From contig JADJTY010000014.1 of assembly GCA_016710935.1 (NCBI GenBank), positions 1 through 64,000 of the forward strand: a DNA stretch of 64,000 nucleotides, in the 5' to 3' direction. The stretch's first letter is position 1; every line of letters begins with the position of its first letter. The position numbers and the translations under genes are program-made. Shown piece by piece: positions 9,814 to 20,371 of the stretch. The notes beneath the pieces were generated by a model. That model was given only the letters and a program-made list of their open reading frames with translations. It made no database searches and was not told where the DNA came from. This DNA comes from Chitinophagaceae bacterium. Lineage in GTDB: Bacteria > Bacteroidota > Bacteroidia > Chitinophagales > Chitinophagaceae.

Positions 9814-11891
9814 TTATAAAAACCACAAATTCTCCTTGCCAAAATCCGGCAGTTTATCGTGCTGAAAGTATGGGTAAATCTCAGCCACCATTTCGGGGTA
9901 TTTGATAGTAACCGGTAAACTCTGTTGGTTGGTACTTTTCCAGTACATTCTTGAAAACTGGTAAACCTGATCAATCAACTGCTCTACTAAATTCATATCA
10001 TCCAGCATTCCATCTACCGTACAGGACAACGCAATCTTTACAGGAAAATGATATTCTTTTTGCGCAGGCTTTGATGTGCTTTCATACCGGGTGTTATTGA
10101 ATAAAAGATATTTCGTCCAGCCAACTTTTATAATAGTGCCACTGTAGGGCATTAAATTACCTGCATCTGCTGTATCAAATCCTAATAGCTCCTTACTTTC
10201 GGTTTTGTTGATGGTAACTACAATCACCGGAATGTTTAAGCCCAAGGTGTGCAGGGTTTGCATGATGGGCTGCAGTTCCTTTTTACCAATGTCTTTATAA
10301 AAATGTATGATGAGCCTTGAAGCAGTGTAATTAACTGCAATGAATTTTGCCACTGCTTCTCTTATGGATCCAGCCAAACTAATAGTATCATCGCCTTTAA
10401 AACAATCGAAGCCTTTGAACATGCCCTCGTTGTTAAAACAAAAAGCTGAACCTACAAATCTTGTTTTACGGGTAACTGAATAAAAGGCCCCTACCCCAAC
10501 AATCAATTCGTTGTTTGTTGGACGGTTAAGCCTCCACGGCACACCGCCCAGCTTTGCCAGCATGGCAATTTCTATGTGCGGTAAGAAAGTATTGAAGTAA
10601 GAATTTGGCTCGCCGTTTTTGTACAGGTGTTCGCTTTTTATTACCTGCGAAAGCACATTTTCGTATAATAAAATCTCTTTGATCTTATAATAGATATTTA
10701 CCCGTTCTTTATCTTTCTCCAACTTTGGTACAGGATTTACAAACAATGCCAGGTAACGTGTATCTGGCTGCCACTCTGCATTCTTAATGGCATTGCGTAC
10801 TGTTGTTACTGCATTTTCTACGCTGTCAAATTCTATGTTCTTTGTAATATCTAATTCAAAGGGAACTTTTATATAGTCCTGCATTTTTGGAAACGGGAAC
10901 CTGTCGTCTTTGTAACCACTGTTTAAATACTTAAACAACTCTGTTACTGCACCTGCTTTATCTGATGCCTGGTAAATGAAAAAGAATTTGAAGTTGCTTG
11001 GTTTGGTGGGCAACTGGTAAGGGCCTTTGTATTTAAAATCCTTTTTCGGCTCTTTACCCGTTTTGCCTCCGGCATACATCAAATCGTTGGATGATGAACT
11101 GATAACCCTATACTGCTTTGCATCGGGTTGATAAAAACCTTCGTTACTTATTGGAATGATTTTCCGGAAAGCCTCAACAGCCAGGTATTTGTTGTAAAAG
11201 TCCTGCAATGTATTTAGGTATCTTGGATAGCGGTTGCTGAGATTTGGCACATCGTGGGCTATATCCAATTGTGGCTTTATTTCATTGCTTAATACCGGGA
11301 AGCATTTTTCAGGTATATTGATCACAGACTGTGGCCTGTATTTCCATTTGTATAATAGGCCGTTGCACACTATCCAGTTGTACAGGTTGGTATTGAAATT
11401 GTAAATTTCTGATACCGGCTTGGCAAATACTTTTGTAGTGCCATCATAAGACAATACCAACTCCGGGCCGGTGGTAACCCTACCGTGTTGTACTTTTAAA
11501 GTAAACTGGTTATATACATTGTATTTGGCAGTACTTTTTCTTTGTTGCGAAACCATACTTCTGTTTCGCTGGTAAAATTCTGGTGCATTATGTCAGCAAT
11601 GCCTGTAAAATATTCTCTGATGAGATGGCGGTAGTAGTGACTGGCAAACCGGTGAGATTTAGATAGATCAATATCCAAAATTATTGCGCCCTCTTTTGGT
11701 GGTTGAAAATCGGTGTAGAGCTTTTCCAGTTCCAACAATTCCAATGCTGTAATCTTATCATCTAAAAGACCCTCCAAATCCCCTTTAAAGATTGGGTAAT
11801 AATCATCTTTCCTTTCCCGGTAAAAGGCAAAGGTTTTTTTACCGGATGCCGGGGTAAAAGGGATGATATTCAGGATTAGCGTTTGCTCCAT
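9814..11891 (-). CDS. Long prokaryotic Argonaute (pAgo), probably catalytically inactive (one frameshift)
   Basis: Two pieces in different frames join if the A5 run (T5 on the plus strand, 11535-11539) is A6, giving 693 codons (692 aa). Residue numbers are for the repaired protein. Residues 1-117 are an N domain. A MID 5'-phosphate pocket of the YK type is near 401-418 (YYKIKEILLYENVLSQVI) with the paired AKLGGVPW at 446-453. PIWI follows to the end, with KVGWTKYLLFNNTRY, QVYQFSRMYW and the hydrophobic C-terminus NLWFL. The first catalytic Asp position reads VGVGAFY (465-471; Gly near 468). The last acid/His slot is YPEM (Glu near 667). So guide binding looks kept and slicing lost, as in 'long-B' pAgos that act through a partner effector. 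The 17-bp spacing to the upstream nuclease gene supports a pair. A possible sequencing error rather than true mutation must be kept in mind for the frame, but not for the lost Asp. Confidence 0.85.
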
Positions 11892-11908
11892 GGGCTGTAG
11901 ATTAAAAG

Positions 11909-12817
11909 TTAATCAATAGCCTGTTTTATCAGGCTCATAATATATTCCAGGTTCTTAGTGTCTTTTACAATTAACTCATAATCGCCATTACCGTTATGCC
12001 CCTTTAACATTGATACGTCACGCATTATTTTTTTCGGGTCGTCTAATTGTCCTTTTTTAAGATTAATCCAAATTTTAAGTGAATTGGCCTGTAACTCTAT
12101 ATCTACGATATTACTTTTTATCTTGAATGCCAGGTAGGTTTTTTTGGGGACTAATAAAATGTCATTAGAAAGATTAAGTATTGCATTCTTAAAAGCTTCA
12201 TATAACTCCTGCACATCATCAGATTTATTCCTGGTATGATCCTCTTCAGTATATACTTTAATTTCTTTTGCAACTTGCTGCAAAGTTTCACTTTGACCAG
12301 CTATTTGTTTTATGCTTGGTGCGGCTGCTGATTTTTTAATAGAACGCACCATTACTGTTTCATTTTCATACTGCTTAATTTCCCATAATTCAATTGCCAA
12401 GTCCTTGAAGTTGGTGGCTTGTACTTGGTTTTCTGTAAATGAAGTTGACACAAAAGCAACTCTTGTCTGGCTCCAATCCACGTCATCTCTTTTTAGATTT
12501 TTCTTGAGTGACTCATTATATTCTATAATAAAATCGGCTTTGTATTCAAGCATTAAATTCAGGTATGAAACATCCTGGTCAACTACGATATGATTTTTAT
12601 CCCGCTTGTATTCGATGATGATAAAAGCTTTTGCTTCCTGGTCAAAAGCTAAGGTATCAATCCGCTTGTTTTTGATAGTAAATTCATTTTTGACCAACTC
12701 TAAGCCCATAATGGCATTAAGATTTACTTCAAATAGTTTTTGAATATCTTTCTCCAGCTTAAAGGATTGCTCCTTTAATTCTTTTAATTCGCCAGCTTGA
12801 TTTGAGTATAATATCAT
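11909..12817 (-). CDS. PD-(D/E)XK nuclease domain with C-terminal DUF5655
   Basis: The N-terminal 80 residues hold a nuclease core: an Glu near 30, then KRIDTLAFDQ (Asp54) and AFIIIEYKRDK (Glu69-x-Lys71), matching PD-(D/E)XK of the NucS/DUF91-like type. A linker rich in Lys/Glu leads to a C-terminal DUF5655 domain (LVPKKTYLAFKIKSNIVDIE; WINLKKGQLDDPKKIMRDVS; HNGNGDYELIV). The gene is intact at 302 aa. It lies 21 bp after res and 17 bp before pAgo, all on one strand. It could be the DNA-cutting partner of the inactive pAgo, or an accessory to the type III R-M system. The location points to the former, but the pairing is an inference. Confidence 0.8.
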   Translation of the reverse strand: MILYSNQAGELKELKEQSFKLEKDIQKLFEVNLNAIMGLELVKNEFTIKNKRIDTLAFDQEAKAFIIIEYKRDKNHIVVDQDVSYLNLMLEYKADFIIEYNESLKKNLKRDDVDWSQTRVAFVSTSFTENQVQATNFKDLAIELWEIKQYENETVMVRSIKKSAAAPSIKQIAGQSETLQQVAKEIKVYTEEDHTRNKSDDVQELYEAFKNAILNLSNDILLVPKKTYLAFKIKSNIVDIELQANSLKIWINLKKGQLDDPKKIMRDVSMLKGHNGNGDYELIVKDTKNLEYIMSLIKQAID

Positions 12818-12838
12818 TTGTTGTGGATTATTTCCTAT

Positions 12839-15477
12839 TTATTTTGACAATTCAGAAACTGTTGCTACCCTCTTATAAACAATATCTTTAAACTCTTTGA
12901 AATGCTCCTTGCCACATTTAATTTTCAACTTTTCACTACCTCTTAATTCCTGGCCTGCACTCTTTGTTTCGGCTACGAAATATATTTTGCTTTCATTTTT
13001 AAATACAACTGCCCAATCGGGATTATATGTACCGATGGGTGTATTGATCTTAAACCAAAAAGGCAGTTTGAAATAAAACTCTACGTTCTCACTGCTCTCG
13101 CAATCTTTTGCAAACTGGCTTTCTACATCAGATTGCAAAGGCATTAGGTTTTCATAGATAGTTTTGTCCGGATCAGCAATTGTATGGGTGAATTTGTCAA
13201 CGTAAATTTCCAGTTCATTATCTTCAAACAATTTCATCTCATAAACTTTCCCGCCAATTTTTTCATACTTAATTCCTTCAATCATTAATTCATAAAGCTG
13301 ATGCCTTATTGCAACCACTACGTTATCCATAAATAACTGTGGATTGATCAGTACTTCCCCAATGCGGCCTGACTTCTTTATGATTTCAAGTATTGTTGAC
13401 CGGGTTAGTTCAGTCTTTGACTGAATGTATCCCAACATATCCGGCATTTCCAATGGAAAGCCGTAATCATCATTACCACTATCGCTAAGTAATTGCCCTT
13501 CTACACCTTCGTTTGTAATTACTACCCGATTCTTATTGCTTCTGATAGATGGTTTTTTTGTTTCCGGCATTTCCTTTACTGCCTTTGCTGCAAATGTGAT
13601 TAGCTCGGCTGTATCGTAATTGACACTATATTTTGTATGGAACTTTATCTTATCCCATATCTGTAAAAATTTAGGGTCGGCTTCAAAGCCTTTGCGAAGA
13701 TTTACTTTTTGTTTCTTGCCCTTGTCTTTAATTCTGCCGGTGAAATCTACACCGCAATCCAGTTCAATTTCTTTTTGCAGGGCTTTAGCAAATTCATCAT
13801 AAGATTCATTGGCAACCACTGTAAGCCTGTTTATATTTCTATCAAATATCCGCTGGCCTTCCTGGTTTACACTGAGGCGAAGCCCACGGCCAATTTCCTG
13901 CCGTTTTTTTATTTCTGATTTGGTTTCGTTGAGCGTACAAATCTGGAATACATTGGGATTGTCCCAACCTTCTCTTAATGCCGAGTGACTGAAGATGAAA
14001 CGAAGTGGCGTATTAATATCAAGCAGTCTTTCTTTATCCTGCATGATTAATTTATAGGTATCATCATCGGCCTGGGTTTCTCCACCAGTGTCTTTTACCT
14101 TCCCTTTATTATCCTGAGAAAAATAGCCTTCGTGCAGATCTTCCACCCTATTAGGTATTAAATCTTTAAACACTGGTTTAGCAATTTCTTCCTGGTATAT
14201 TTCTTCAAACCATTCAGCAAATCTTCCGGGAACTTTGTTACCATTTATATCATATTCCCGGTAGTTTTTTACTTTATCAATAAAGAACAGCGAAAGCACT
14301 TTAATGCCTTTGCTGCGAAACTGTTTCTCTTTTCTTAAATGCTCTTCTACCGTTTTACGAATCATGAATTTCATTACCTCGTCATTCATACCGCCCTGCG
14401 ACTGGCCAACACCTAATATCACCCCATTGGTTAATTCAATCTGCTGACTCCCAAAATCAATCTCATATATCTTTAAGCCATCGTAGCGGTCATTACTGCC
14501 CGAGAGTTCAAACAAATCATTTTTCCTTGCATTGGCTGTAACGGTTTTCCTTTTTACGCCATCGGCAGCGTTAACATCAATTTTTATTTTTGCTGTAATG
14601 CTGTTGCCCGACCTGTTGACAGATTCTACCTGTATGTAAGCACTATTAAAATCATTTTCGCTTAATACTGAATCTACTTCTATCTGCTTCACTAAACCCA
14701 AATCATAAGCCTTAACCGGATTGAGCGAATACATAAGATTGTACAAATTGGTATGAGTAGCTGAATAGCGAAGTGTGCAAAGCGGATTGAGATTTTCAAT
14801 AGCTCTTTTCCTGATTTCCGTTTCCATGTTTTGCGGTTCATCCACAATAACAATCGGGTTGGTGCTCTGAATAAACTCAATGGGTTTTTTGCCAGTGAGT
14901 TTATCATTTGTTTTGTTGATAATATTTTCGTCTTTGGCGAAGGAATCAATATTGATTACTAAAATCTGGATAGCGTTGCCGCTGGCAAAGCCCCGGAGGT
15001 TGGACACTTTCTTACTGTCATACACTTCCGGGTTTACCGGTACTTTATCATACAGCGTTTGAAAATGCTCCTGTGTGATCTGAAGGTTTTTTAAAACACC
15101 TTCCCGGATGGCAACGGATGGAACAACGATAACAAACTTCTTAAATCCATATAGCTTATTCAACTCGAAAATGGTACGCAGGTAGACATAGGTTTTGCCT
15201 GTACCTGTTTCCATCTCTATAGAAAAATTCATTCCTTCAAGGGCTTCTTTGCCATTCTTTATTTCATTGGCTGTTTGGATGTTTTTACATTCTCCCAAAT
15301 CTGGTCCTCTGATAAAGTAAGCCTGTTGCCAAAACCGTTTTCGGAATGCAATGCACCTGCCGGGTAAATACTGAACTCAAAATCGCCACCGTTTAAAGGT
15401 TGCCCTTCAAATATATCGGTGATGGATTTTATTGCATCCAACTGGTATTCCTGGTTACTATCGAAATGAAGTTTCAT
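12839..15477 (-). CDS. res: Type III restriction endonuclease subunit Res (one frameshift)
   Basis: The protein is 879 aa after adding one A to the A5 run at 15282-15286. It starts MKLHFDSNQEYQLDAIKSIT. Superfamily-2 helicase motifs follow in order: METGTGKTYVYL (Walker A), IVIVDEPQNM (motif II, DEPQ type), LRYSATH (motif III), HSALREGWDNPNVFQICTLN (motif V) and RQEIGRGLRL (motif VI). A C-terminal nuclease reads YNPDWAVVFK then YFVAETKSAG, a PD..ExK core. With Mod it forms a restriction enzyme that translocates and cuts between two inversely oriented sites. The methyltransferase mod is upstream but two genes (ATPase and DUF4276) lie between. All motifs needed for activity are present. Confidence 0.92.
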
Positions 15478-16148
15478 TAAGCTTTCATTCTTTGAATTAA
15501 TATTTCAATCCATGATTTGAATCTTGGACATTGGGCGAGTATTTTATCAAATCCATTTTCTAAAGCAATTGTATTCCCCCACAATGGTTTTACATATCCG
15601 GGTATCAATCTTTCCAATCTTTTAGAAGGCGCAAATTGCGGTCTTTCATTAATCAATTCAGGGTTAGGAAAATTTTGTACAGTTTCGATTAGCTCTCTTT
15701 TATTTGCATTAGGTAAATCCGGGAAAAGTTCTTCAAATCCTTTTGTGTGTGAAAAAAGTAAGCCCTCGAATTCATGAAGTTGTATGTATGGAATAAACCT
15801 TGTATCATTAACATCATCAAAACAAGCATTTTCGATAAGTGAAACTCTTTGAATGACATCTGGCAATAACCGGCTTTCTGCGTATTTAGGAAAATCTGTT
15901 CTTAATCTATAATAATCAATTAACGAGGTTACCAATAAATCCTCCTGGCCACGGAGTAATTTTTGAATATTCGGTTTGTATCTTGCCTGGTATCTTACAT
16001 CACCTCCTTTGAATCCGGGGCTTGTTTCAATTGTAATGGTGCGTACATTACTAATACCATGATTTTCCCATAAATATGGATATATCAAGTTTGTGACAAA
16101 CTCTTTTTCTGTGGGACCTTCTACTAAAAAATTTAATACTCTACTCAT
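15477..16148 (-). CDS. DUF4276 protein (TOPRIM-like), partner of the adjacent ATPase
   Basis: The start is taken as MSRVLNFLVEGPTEKEF at 16148, which overlaps the ATPase stop by four bases (ATGA). An earlier in-frame start exists but is inside the ATPase gene. TOPRIM-like signatures are VEGPTEKEFV near residue 8 (catalytic Glu), SLIDYYRL, and YIQLHEFEGLLFS. DUF4276 proteins usually follow an ABC-type ATPase as here, and resemble the second half of OLD-family nucleases or the TOPRIM partner of PARIS-like systems. Predicted role: nuclease or RNA/DNA-acting effector triggered by the ATPase. The stop coincides with the start of res, with the two genes overlapping by one base. Confidence 0.8.
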   Translation of the reverse strand: MSRVLNFLVEGPTEKEFVTNLIYPYLWENHGISNVRTITIETSPGFKGGDVRYQARYKPNIQKLLRGQEDLLVTSLIDYYRLRTDFPKYAESRLLPDVIQRVSLIENACFDDVNDTRFIPYIQLHEFEGLLFSHTKGFEELFPDLPNANKRELIETVQNFPNPELINERPQFAPSKRLERLIPGYVKPLWGNTIALENGFDKILAQCPRFKSWIEILIQRMKA

Positions 16149-17256
16149 GGTGTACCTCCCAAAACATTTTTGCCCCATAATTCACCAATAGAGTATTCCT
16201 CTAACCAATCTGCCAGTGATGATTCATTTTGGCGTTTGAAAATTGTTTGATTATCTGATCTCTCCACCACAATAACATCATCAGCACTAAACTGGTCTAA
16301 TAGATTCATAGATTGTGTTGATACGATTATTTGAGCCTTTGTGGAAACACTTTTTATCATTGCTGCAAGCTTTTGAACTGCAAACGGATGCAAGCCCAAT
16401 TCAGGTTCATCTATAATAATTGTTTTTGGAGTATCGGGCTGCATCAACAAAGTTGTTAATGCAATAAAACGCAGTGTTCCATCTGACAAATTATGAGCAT
16501 TAAAATCTATTCATCAGAACCCTTTTCCAACCAATTTAAAAATATCATTTCAGGATTTTTTGCATCCGGCTTTAAATCAAACCTATCAAAAAATGGAGCC
16601 ACAGACCTAATAGTATATTCAATCATTTTATAATTACTGGGGTGTGTATCTTTAATTTTAAATAAAAAAGCTGCCAGATTGCTGCCATCTTCTTTTAAAT
16701 AATCATAATCATGCGTTTTAGCTACCTGTTTTAATGGAGAACTTGAACTGGTATCGTGGAAATGAAACACTTTGAAGTCTTCAAAATATTCGCTGAGAAA
16801 TTCTGCACGTGTTGATGTATTGTTTTTTAATTCACTTTCAGGTTGACCAATACCACCCAAATCCATATAATCCCAAGATTCATTATAACCTCTTGCATAC
16901 ATATTGAACCCGCCTTTATCTACTTCAAAATAAAAACCGCTGCCTTGGGCTTGAGGCACTAATTTAAAGTCATATCGGTTATTTGTATTTCCACTAAGGG
17001 GTTTAAAAATAATTCCTCCCGCCAAAAACTTAGAAACACGCCTACCAAAATAAAGTATTCGATCCTCATAGCCATTGTTGGCCACAAATGTTCTCAATTT
17101 TTGTTCATAAATGCTATTCAGCAACTTAAAGAAACTTATAAAGTTACTTTTACCAACACCATTGGGGCCAATCAATACATTTATAGGCTTAATCTCTATT
17201 GGCCCACTATCACGTATTGATTTAAAATTTTGTATGTAAATGCTTTTTATTGGCAT
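16145..17256 (-). CDS. AAA/ABC-type ATPase (AAA_21, OLD-like), one frameshift
   Basis: The start MPIKSIYIQNFKSIRDSGPI leads to Walker A (IGPNGVGKSNFI, near residue 30). The second half holds an ABC signature (LSDGTLRFIAL), Walker B (TIIIDEPELGLHP) and a switch (STQSMNLLD, Gln where His is common). The two halves lie in different frames because one A is missing near 16507 (GAT GAA ATA expected); restoring it gives 371 codons. Such proteins sense or bind DNA or protein triggers in OLD, Gabija and PARIS-type defence. It begins 9 bp after the mod stop and ends overlapping DUF4276, so mod, ATPase, DUF4276 and res look like one transcription unit. Confidence 0.82.
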
Positions 17257-17265
17257 AAACTGCTT

Positions 17266-19134
17266 TTATATCGTTTTAAAATCTATTCCTGCATCTTTCA
17301 TTTGCAGCACCGTATTTGTTTTTAACTGATCATTGCCTGTAAAGAGGTTATCCAATGTAATAACTTTTTTTGGTTTTGCTGCAATGATGGACGCTATAAC
17401 CTTTTCATCTAATTTCTTCAATGCAATTATTAGCAGCCCATTTGCAATCGAATAAAAGCTGCTCTTGTCTTCTACTGTATCTGTTAGCTGATAGCCTGCT
17501 TTAAGCATTAACTCATACAACATATTTTGCTCGGGGCTATTGGCATGAACCGGGTTGGTAAATGCTTCTAATTGCTGCATTAAGTTTTCTTCATTTACAT
17601 CGCTGCTACGCCATATTTTGAAATTGGAAGGAGTAAGTTTAAATACTTTGAAACCTAAATCCTGATTGCCATTATCAAACATATCCGGTTTCTCCGCTTT
17701 CTCTTTTTCAATTTTTTGAATAACCCTGCGGATTCTTTCTTTTGATATTTCCGCAATTGTTTTATACCCAGCCTTGAAGGCTTCGCTATCTTCTTCACAT
17801 ATTTCTGGAAGTTGAACTAAAATAAATTTTCTATTACCAACATCCTCTTTATTAAATTCTAAAATAGCTTGGGCCGTTGTACCCGAGCCACTAAAAAAAT
17901 CAAGAACAAAGTCATTATCATTTTTTGATGTGGTTATTTCAATAATTCTGTGAATTAATCTTACCGGCTTTGGAGTAGTAAAAATTTTTTTACCCAATAA
18001 CTCTGCGGTTTCCTTTTGTCCTTCATCATTGTGACCTACTTCATCAAAAGGCCACCATGTGCCAGGTACAACTCCATCTTGAAGTTCAGATAAGAATCTT
18101 TTTAACCTCGGTTTTTTATATGTAAAATCTGCACCCCAATGAAGTCGGTTCTCTTTAACAAGTTCCTCATGCTTTTCCTTACTATATCGCCATACTGCAT
18201 TTTCATCTGGCCAAATTTCTTCTCCTGTTTTTGGGTGAATAATTGGATACCATAAAGTAGGTCTTTCTGCTTTACTTTTACTGCTTGCATATTCACTTGA
18301 AGTCCAATCCCCTCTCGGGTCATTATCCAAATTCTGATAACGATTTAATTGCTTTTCTGTTCTGGGCAATAAATTTCTTTCAAACTGTGAGCTTTTTGAG
18401 AAAACTATAATGTATTCATGTGTAGCACTAATTCCATCATCATCATTTGCAACTGAATATTTTTTTTGCCATACAATTTGTGCAACAAAATTTTCTTCTC
18501 CAAAAATTTCATTCATTATCAAGCGCAAATTGTGAACTTCATTATCATCAATGTGTACGAATATTACTCCGTCTTCTTTTAAAAGATTCTTTGCCAAAAA
18601 CAAACGGGGATACATCATGCTTAACCAGTTGCTGTGGTAGTGGCCGCTATCCTTACTGTTTTTCTAAACATGCCTTCTTTCATTAAATAGCCTTCTTCGT
18701 CTTTATCTCCGACACGTTTTTTCGTATTCCGCTTTATTTTCTTTAAACTTATCAGGGTAAATAAAACTGTCGCTCCCGGTGTTATAAGGTGGGTCTATTA
18801 TAATGCACTTAATTTTATTATAATAACTTTTCTGCAGTACTTTCAGCACTTCCAGGTTCTCACCTTCAATAAAAATATTCTCTGTTGTGTCGAAGTTGAT
18901 TGATTCTTCCGGTAATGGTTTAAGTGTGGCAGTTGTAGGAACCTGTAATACTTTAAAGGCATCGCTTTTACCTGCCCAATTGAGCACATATCTTTCGTTG
19001 GAAAAATTGATATCGTCGCTGAAAGTGGCTTTCAGTTTTTCCCAATCCAGCTTACCTTCGGTAAACAGGTTGGGGAACTGTTCTTTCAGTTTTGCCAGGT
19101 TATCCTGTTCGATGTTTAATGATTCTCCGTTCAT
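17266..19134 (-). CDS. mod: Type III DNA methyltransferase subunit Mod (two compensating frameshifts)
   Basis: Methyltransferase motif IV is IIDPPYNTGSD near residue 115, and motif I is DFFSGSGTTAQAIL further on; this order (IV before I) is that of beta-class adenine methyltransferases. The part between (TRD) sets the target site. Other type III Mod landmarks are LFLAKNLLKEDGVIFVHIDD and EYIIVFSKS. One extra A (A6 near 18717-18722) and one missing A (A5 near 18659) fall in the stretch YEKRVGDKDEEGYLMKEG.. to ..SGHYHSNW, cancelling out to 623 codons. Mod methylates one strand of an asymmetric site and guides Res. The recognition site cannot be told from sequence. Confidence 0.92.
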
Positions 19135-19165
19135 TGCTTTTCTTATTTTTTTGATACCCGTTTAT

Positions 19166-19761
19166 TTATGCCCTTGCAAAATTTATTAAAGGTTGAATAT
19201 CTCCCTTGTCTGCTGCTTTTATTGCATTAAGATAAGCCATCCGGGTATCGCCCTGCTTTACCAGATTGGCTGCACCCCATGTATAAACCGGTTGCTTAAA
19301 TATTTTTCTATCACAATATCGGCCATTAACCGGCTATGCCTTCCATTGCCGTTGGGAAAACAATGAATGCTAACCAACCGGTGTTTAAAACGGATGGTGA
19401 GTTCATCGGGGCTGTACTCGTTATTGGCATACCAAAACTTCGTATCGTCAAGCAAGTTTCTCAGGTCGGTTGGTATCTGCCACTTGTCCACCCCAATGTT
19501 TTTATTTGTTTTACGAAACTCACCAGCCCAAGCCCAAACATTGCTGTACATACGCTTATGCAATGCCCGGAGAAAATCTTCTGTAAACACGGCATCGGCT
19601 TTAAAAGAACGGCTTAATGTCCATAATACTGCCTGCTCAATATTCTGCTGTTCAAATTCATCCAGTTCGCCACGGGTGGCAATGGTTTTTATGAGCAAGC
19701 CTTCTTTCTCATCTTCATCCAGCGGTGTTTGCCCATCTATATAATCTAAATCTAATCCCAT
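19166..19761 (-). CDS. Mobile mystery protein B (Fic domain), one frameshift
   Basis: The Fic motif HCFPNGNGRHSR, an HxFx(D/N)GNGRxxR match, lies near residue 132, after the helical FTEDFLRALHKRMYSNVWAW typical of mobile mystery protein B. Fic enzymes usually move AMP from ATP to a target protein. The last part (KPVYTWGAANLVKQGD.. to ..INFARA) is recovered by adding one A near 19295, giving 199 codons. It overlaps the Xre regulator gene by 10 bp, the fixed pair seen on mobile elements. I see no separate Fic-inhibiting helix motif. The partner presumably controls or restrains it. Confidence 0.85.
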
Positions 19762-20210
19762 AAAGTTTTAGGCATTTCGTTTTTAATGATGGTTGCCCTC
19801 TCTTCAATTGCTTTTTCAATACGCTGTTTGCTGTTCTCCTGGTCTTCCAGTTTCATGCTGTTGGAAGTACGCTGTACAATCTGCGTAGCCAGTTCTTTTG
19901 CCTTCCGGTCTATCAGTGCCTCCAAAGATCCATCGTTGGGCACAAAGCCATATATCAATTGCATATCGAGGGCCCTTGCCGCCTCCCGCAATGCCTTTAT
20001 AGAAATGGAGCCGTCTTTTTCCCGGCGTTCAATATCCTGCACACTTTGTTTGGTAATAGATAGCCGTTTGCCCAACTGCAACATGCTCATACCAATAGCG
20101 TTACGGATGGCTTTTATCCATCCGGTTGGCGGCGGCGCTACCTTTTGCAAACTGGCGAAAGCCAGCATTTTGCTGTTAAGTTGTTGTATCTGTAATGACT
20201 TTTTGCTCAT
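19752..20210 (-). CDS. Mobile mystery protein A (Xre-type regulator)
   Basis: An HTH of the Xre type spans about residues 38-90 (GMSMLQLGKRLSITKQSVQD, then REKDGSISIKALREAARALD), followed by a helical tail. The length of 152 aa and the overlap with the Fic gene match the mobile mystery A/B pair. It likely represses its own promoter, which lies just upstream at 20243-20250. The pair could act as a toxin-antitoxin-like unit that keeps the island in place. This role is an inference. Confidence 0.85.
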   Translation of the reverse strand: MSKKSLQIQQLNSKMLAFASLQKVAPPPTGWIKAIRNAIGMSMLQLGKRLSITKQSVQDIERREKDGSISIKALREAARALDMQLIYGFVPNDGSLEALIDRKAKELATQIVQRTSNSMKLEDQENSKQRIEKAIEERATIIKNEMPKTLWD

Positions 20211-20242
20211 GATAGTAAAGTTATACTTTGACTAAACAAGAA

Positions 20243-20250
20243 CAAATGTA
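20243..20250 (-). promoter_or_regulatory. Promoter -7 box (TACATTTG) for mobile mystery A/B
   Basis: TACATTTG on the minus strand fits TAnnTTTG. A TTTGTTTG stretch lies upstream at the -33 distance. The leader to the ATG at 20210 would be about 25 nt, and an Xre operator may overlap it. Confidence 0.5.
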
Positions 20251-20337
20251 AGGATATAATATGACAAACAAAAGAAAAATGTAAGCCTGTGGACTGACTT
20301 ATAAACAGGGAAGTAAAAGGATGTTATGACTATCGGC

Positions 20338-20363
20338 TGCAAAGCTTGCAAAGTTTGCAAACT
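20338..20363. repeat. TTTGCAAACT-type repeat downstream of the DUF3987 gene
   Basis: The stretch holds GCAAAG, GCAAAG and the palindrome AGTTTGCAAACT (20352-20363). A similar block of these words lies within the DUF3987 coding sequence at 21727-21765. It could be a protein-binding site or a leftover direct duplication. Confidence 0.4.
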
Positions 20364-20371
20364 CCGCAATC

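Noticed and set aside
11496..11891. A separate small protein upstream of pAgo
   Set aside because: It is the N domain of the pAgo; the A5/A6 run explains the break.
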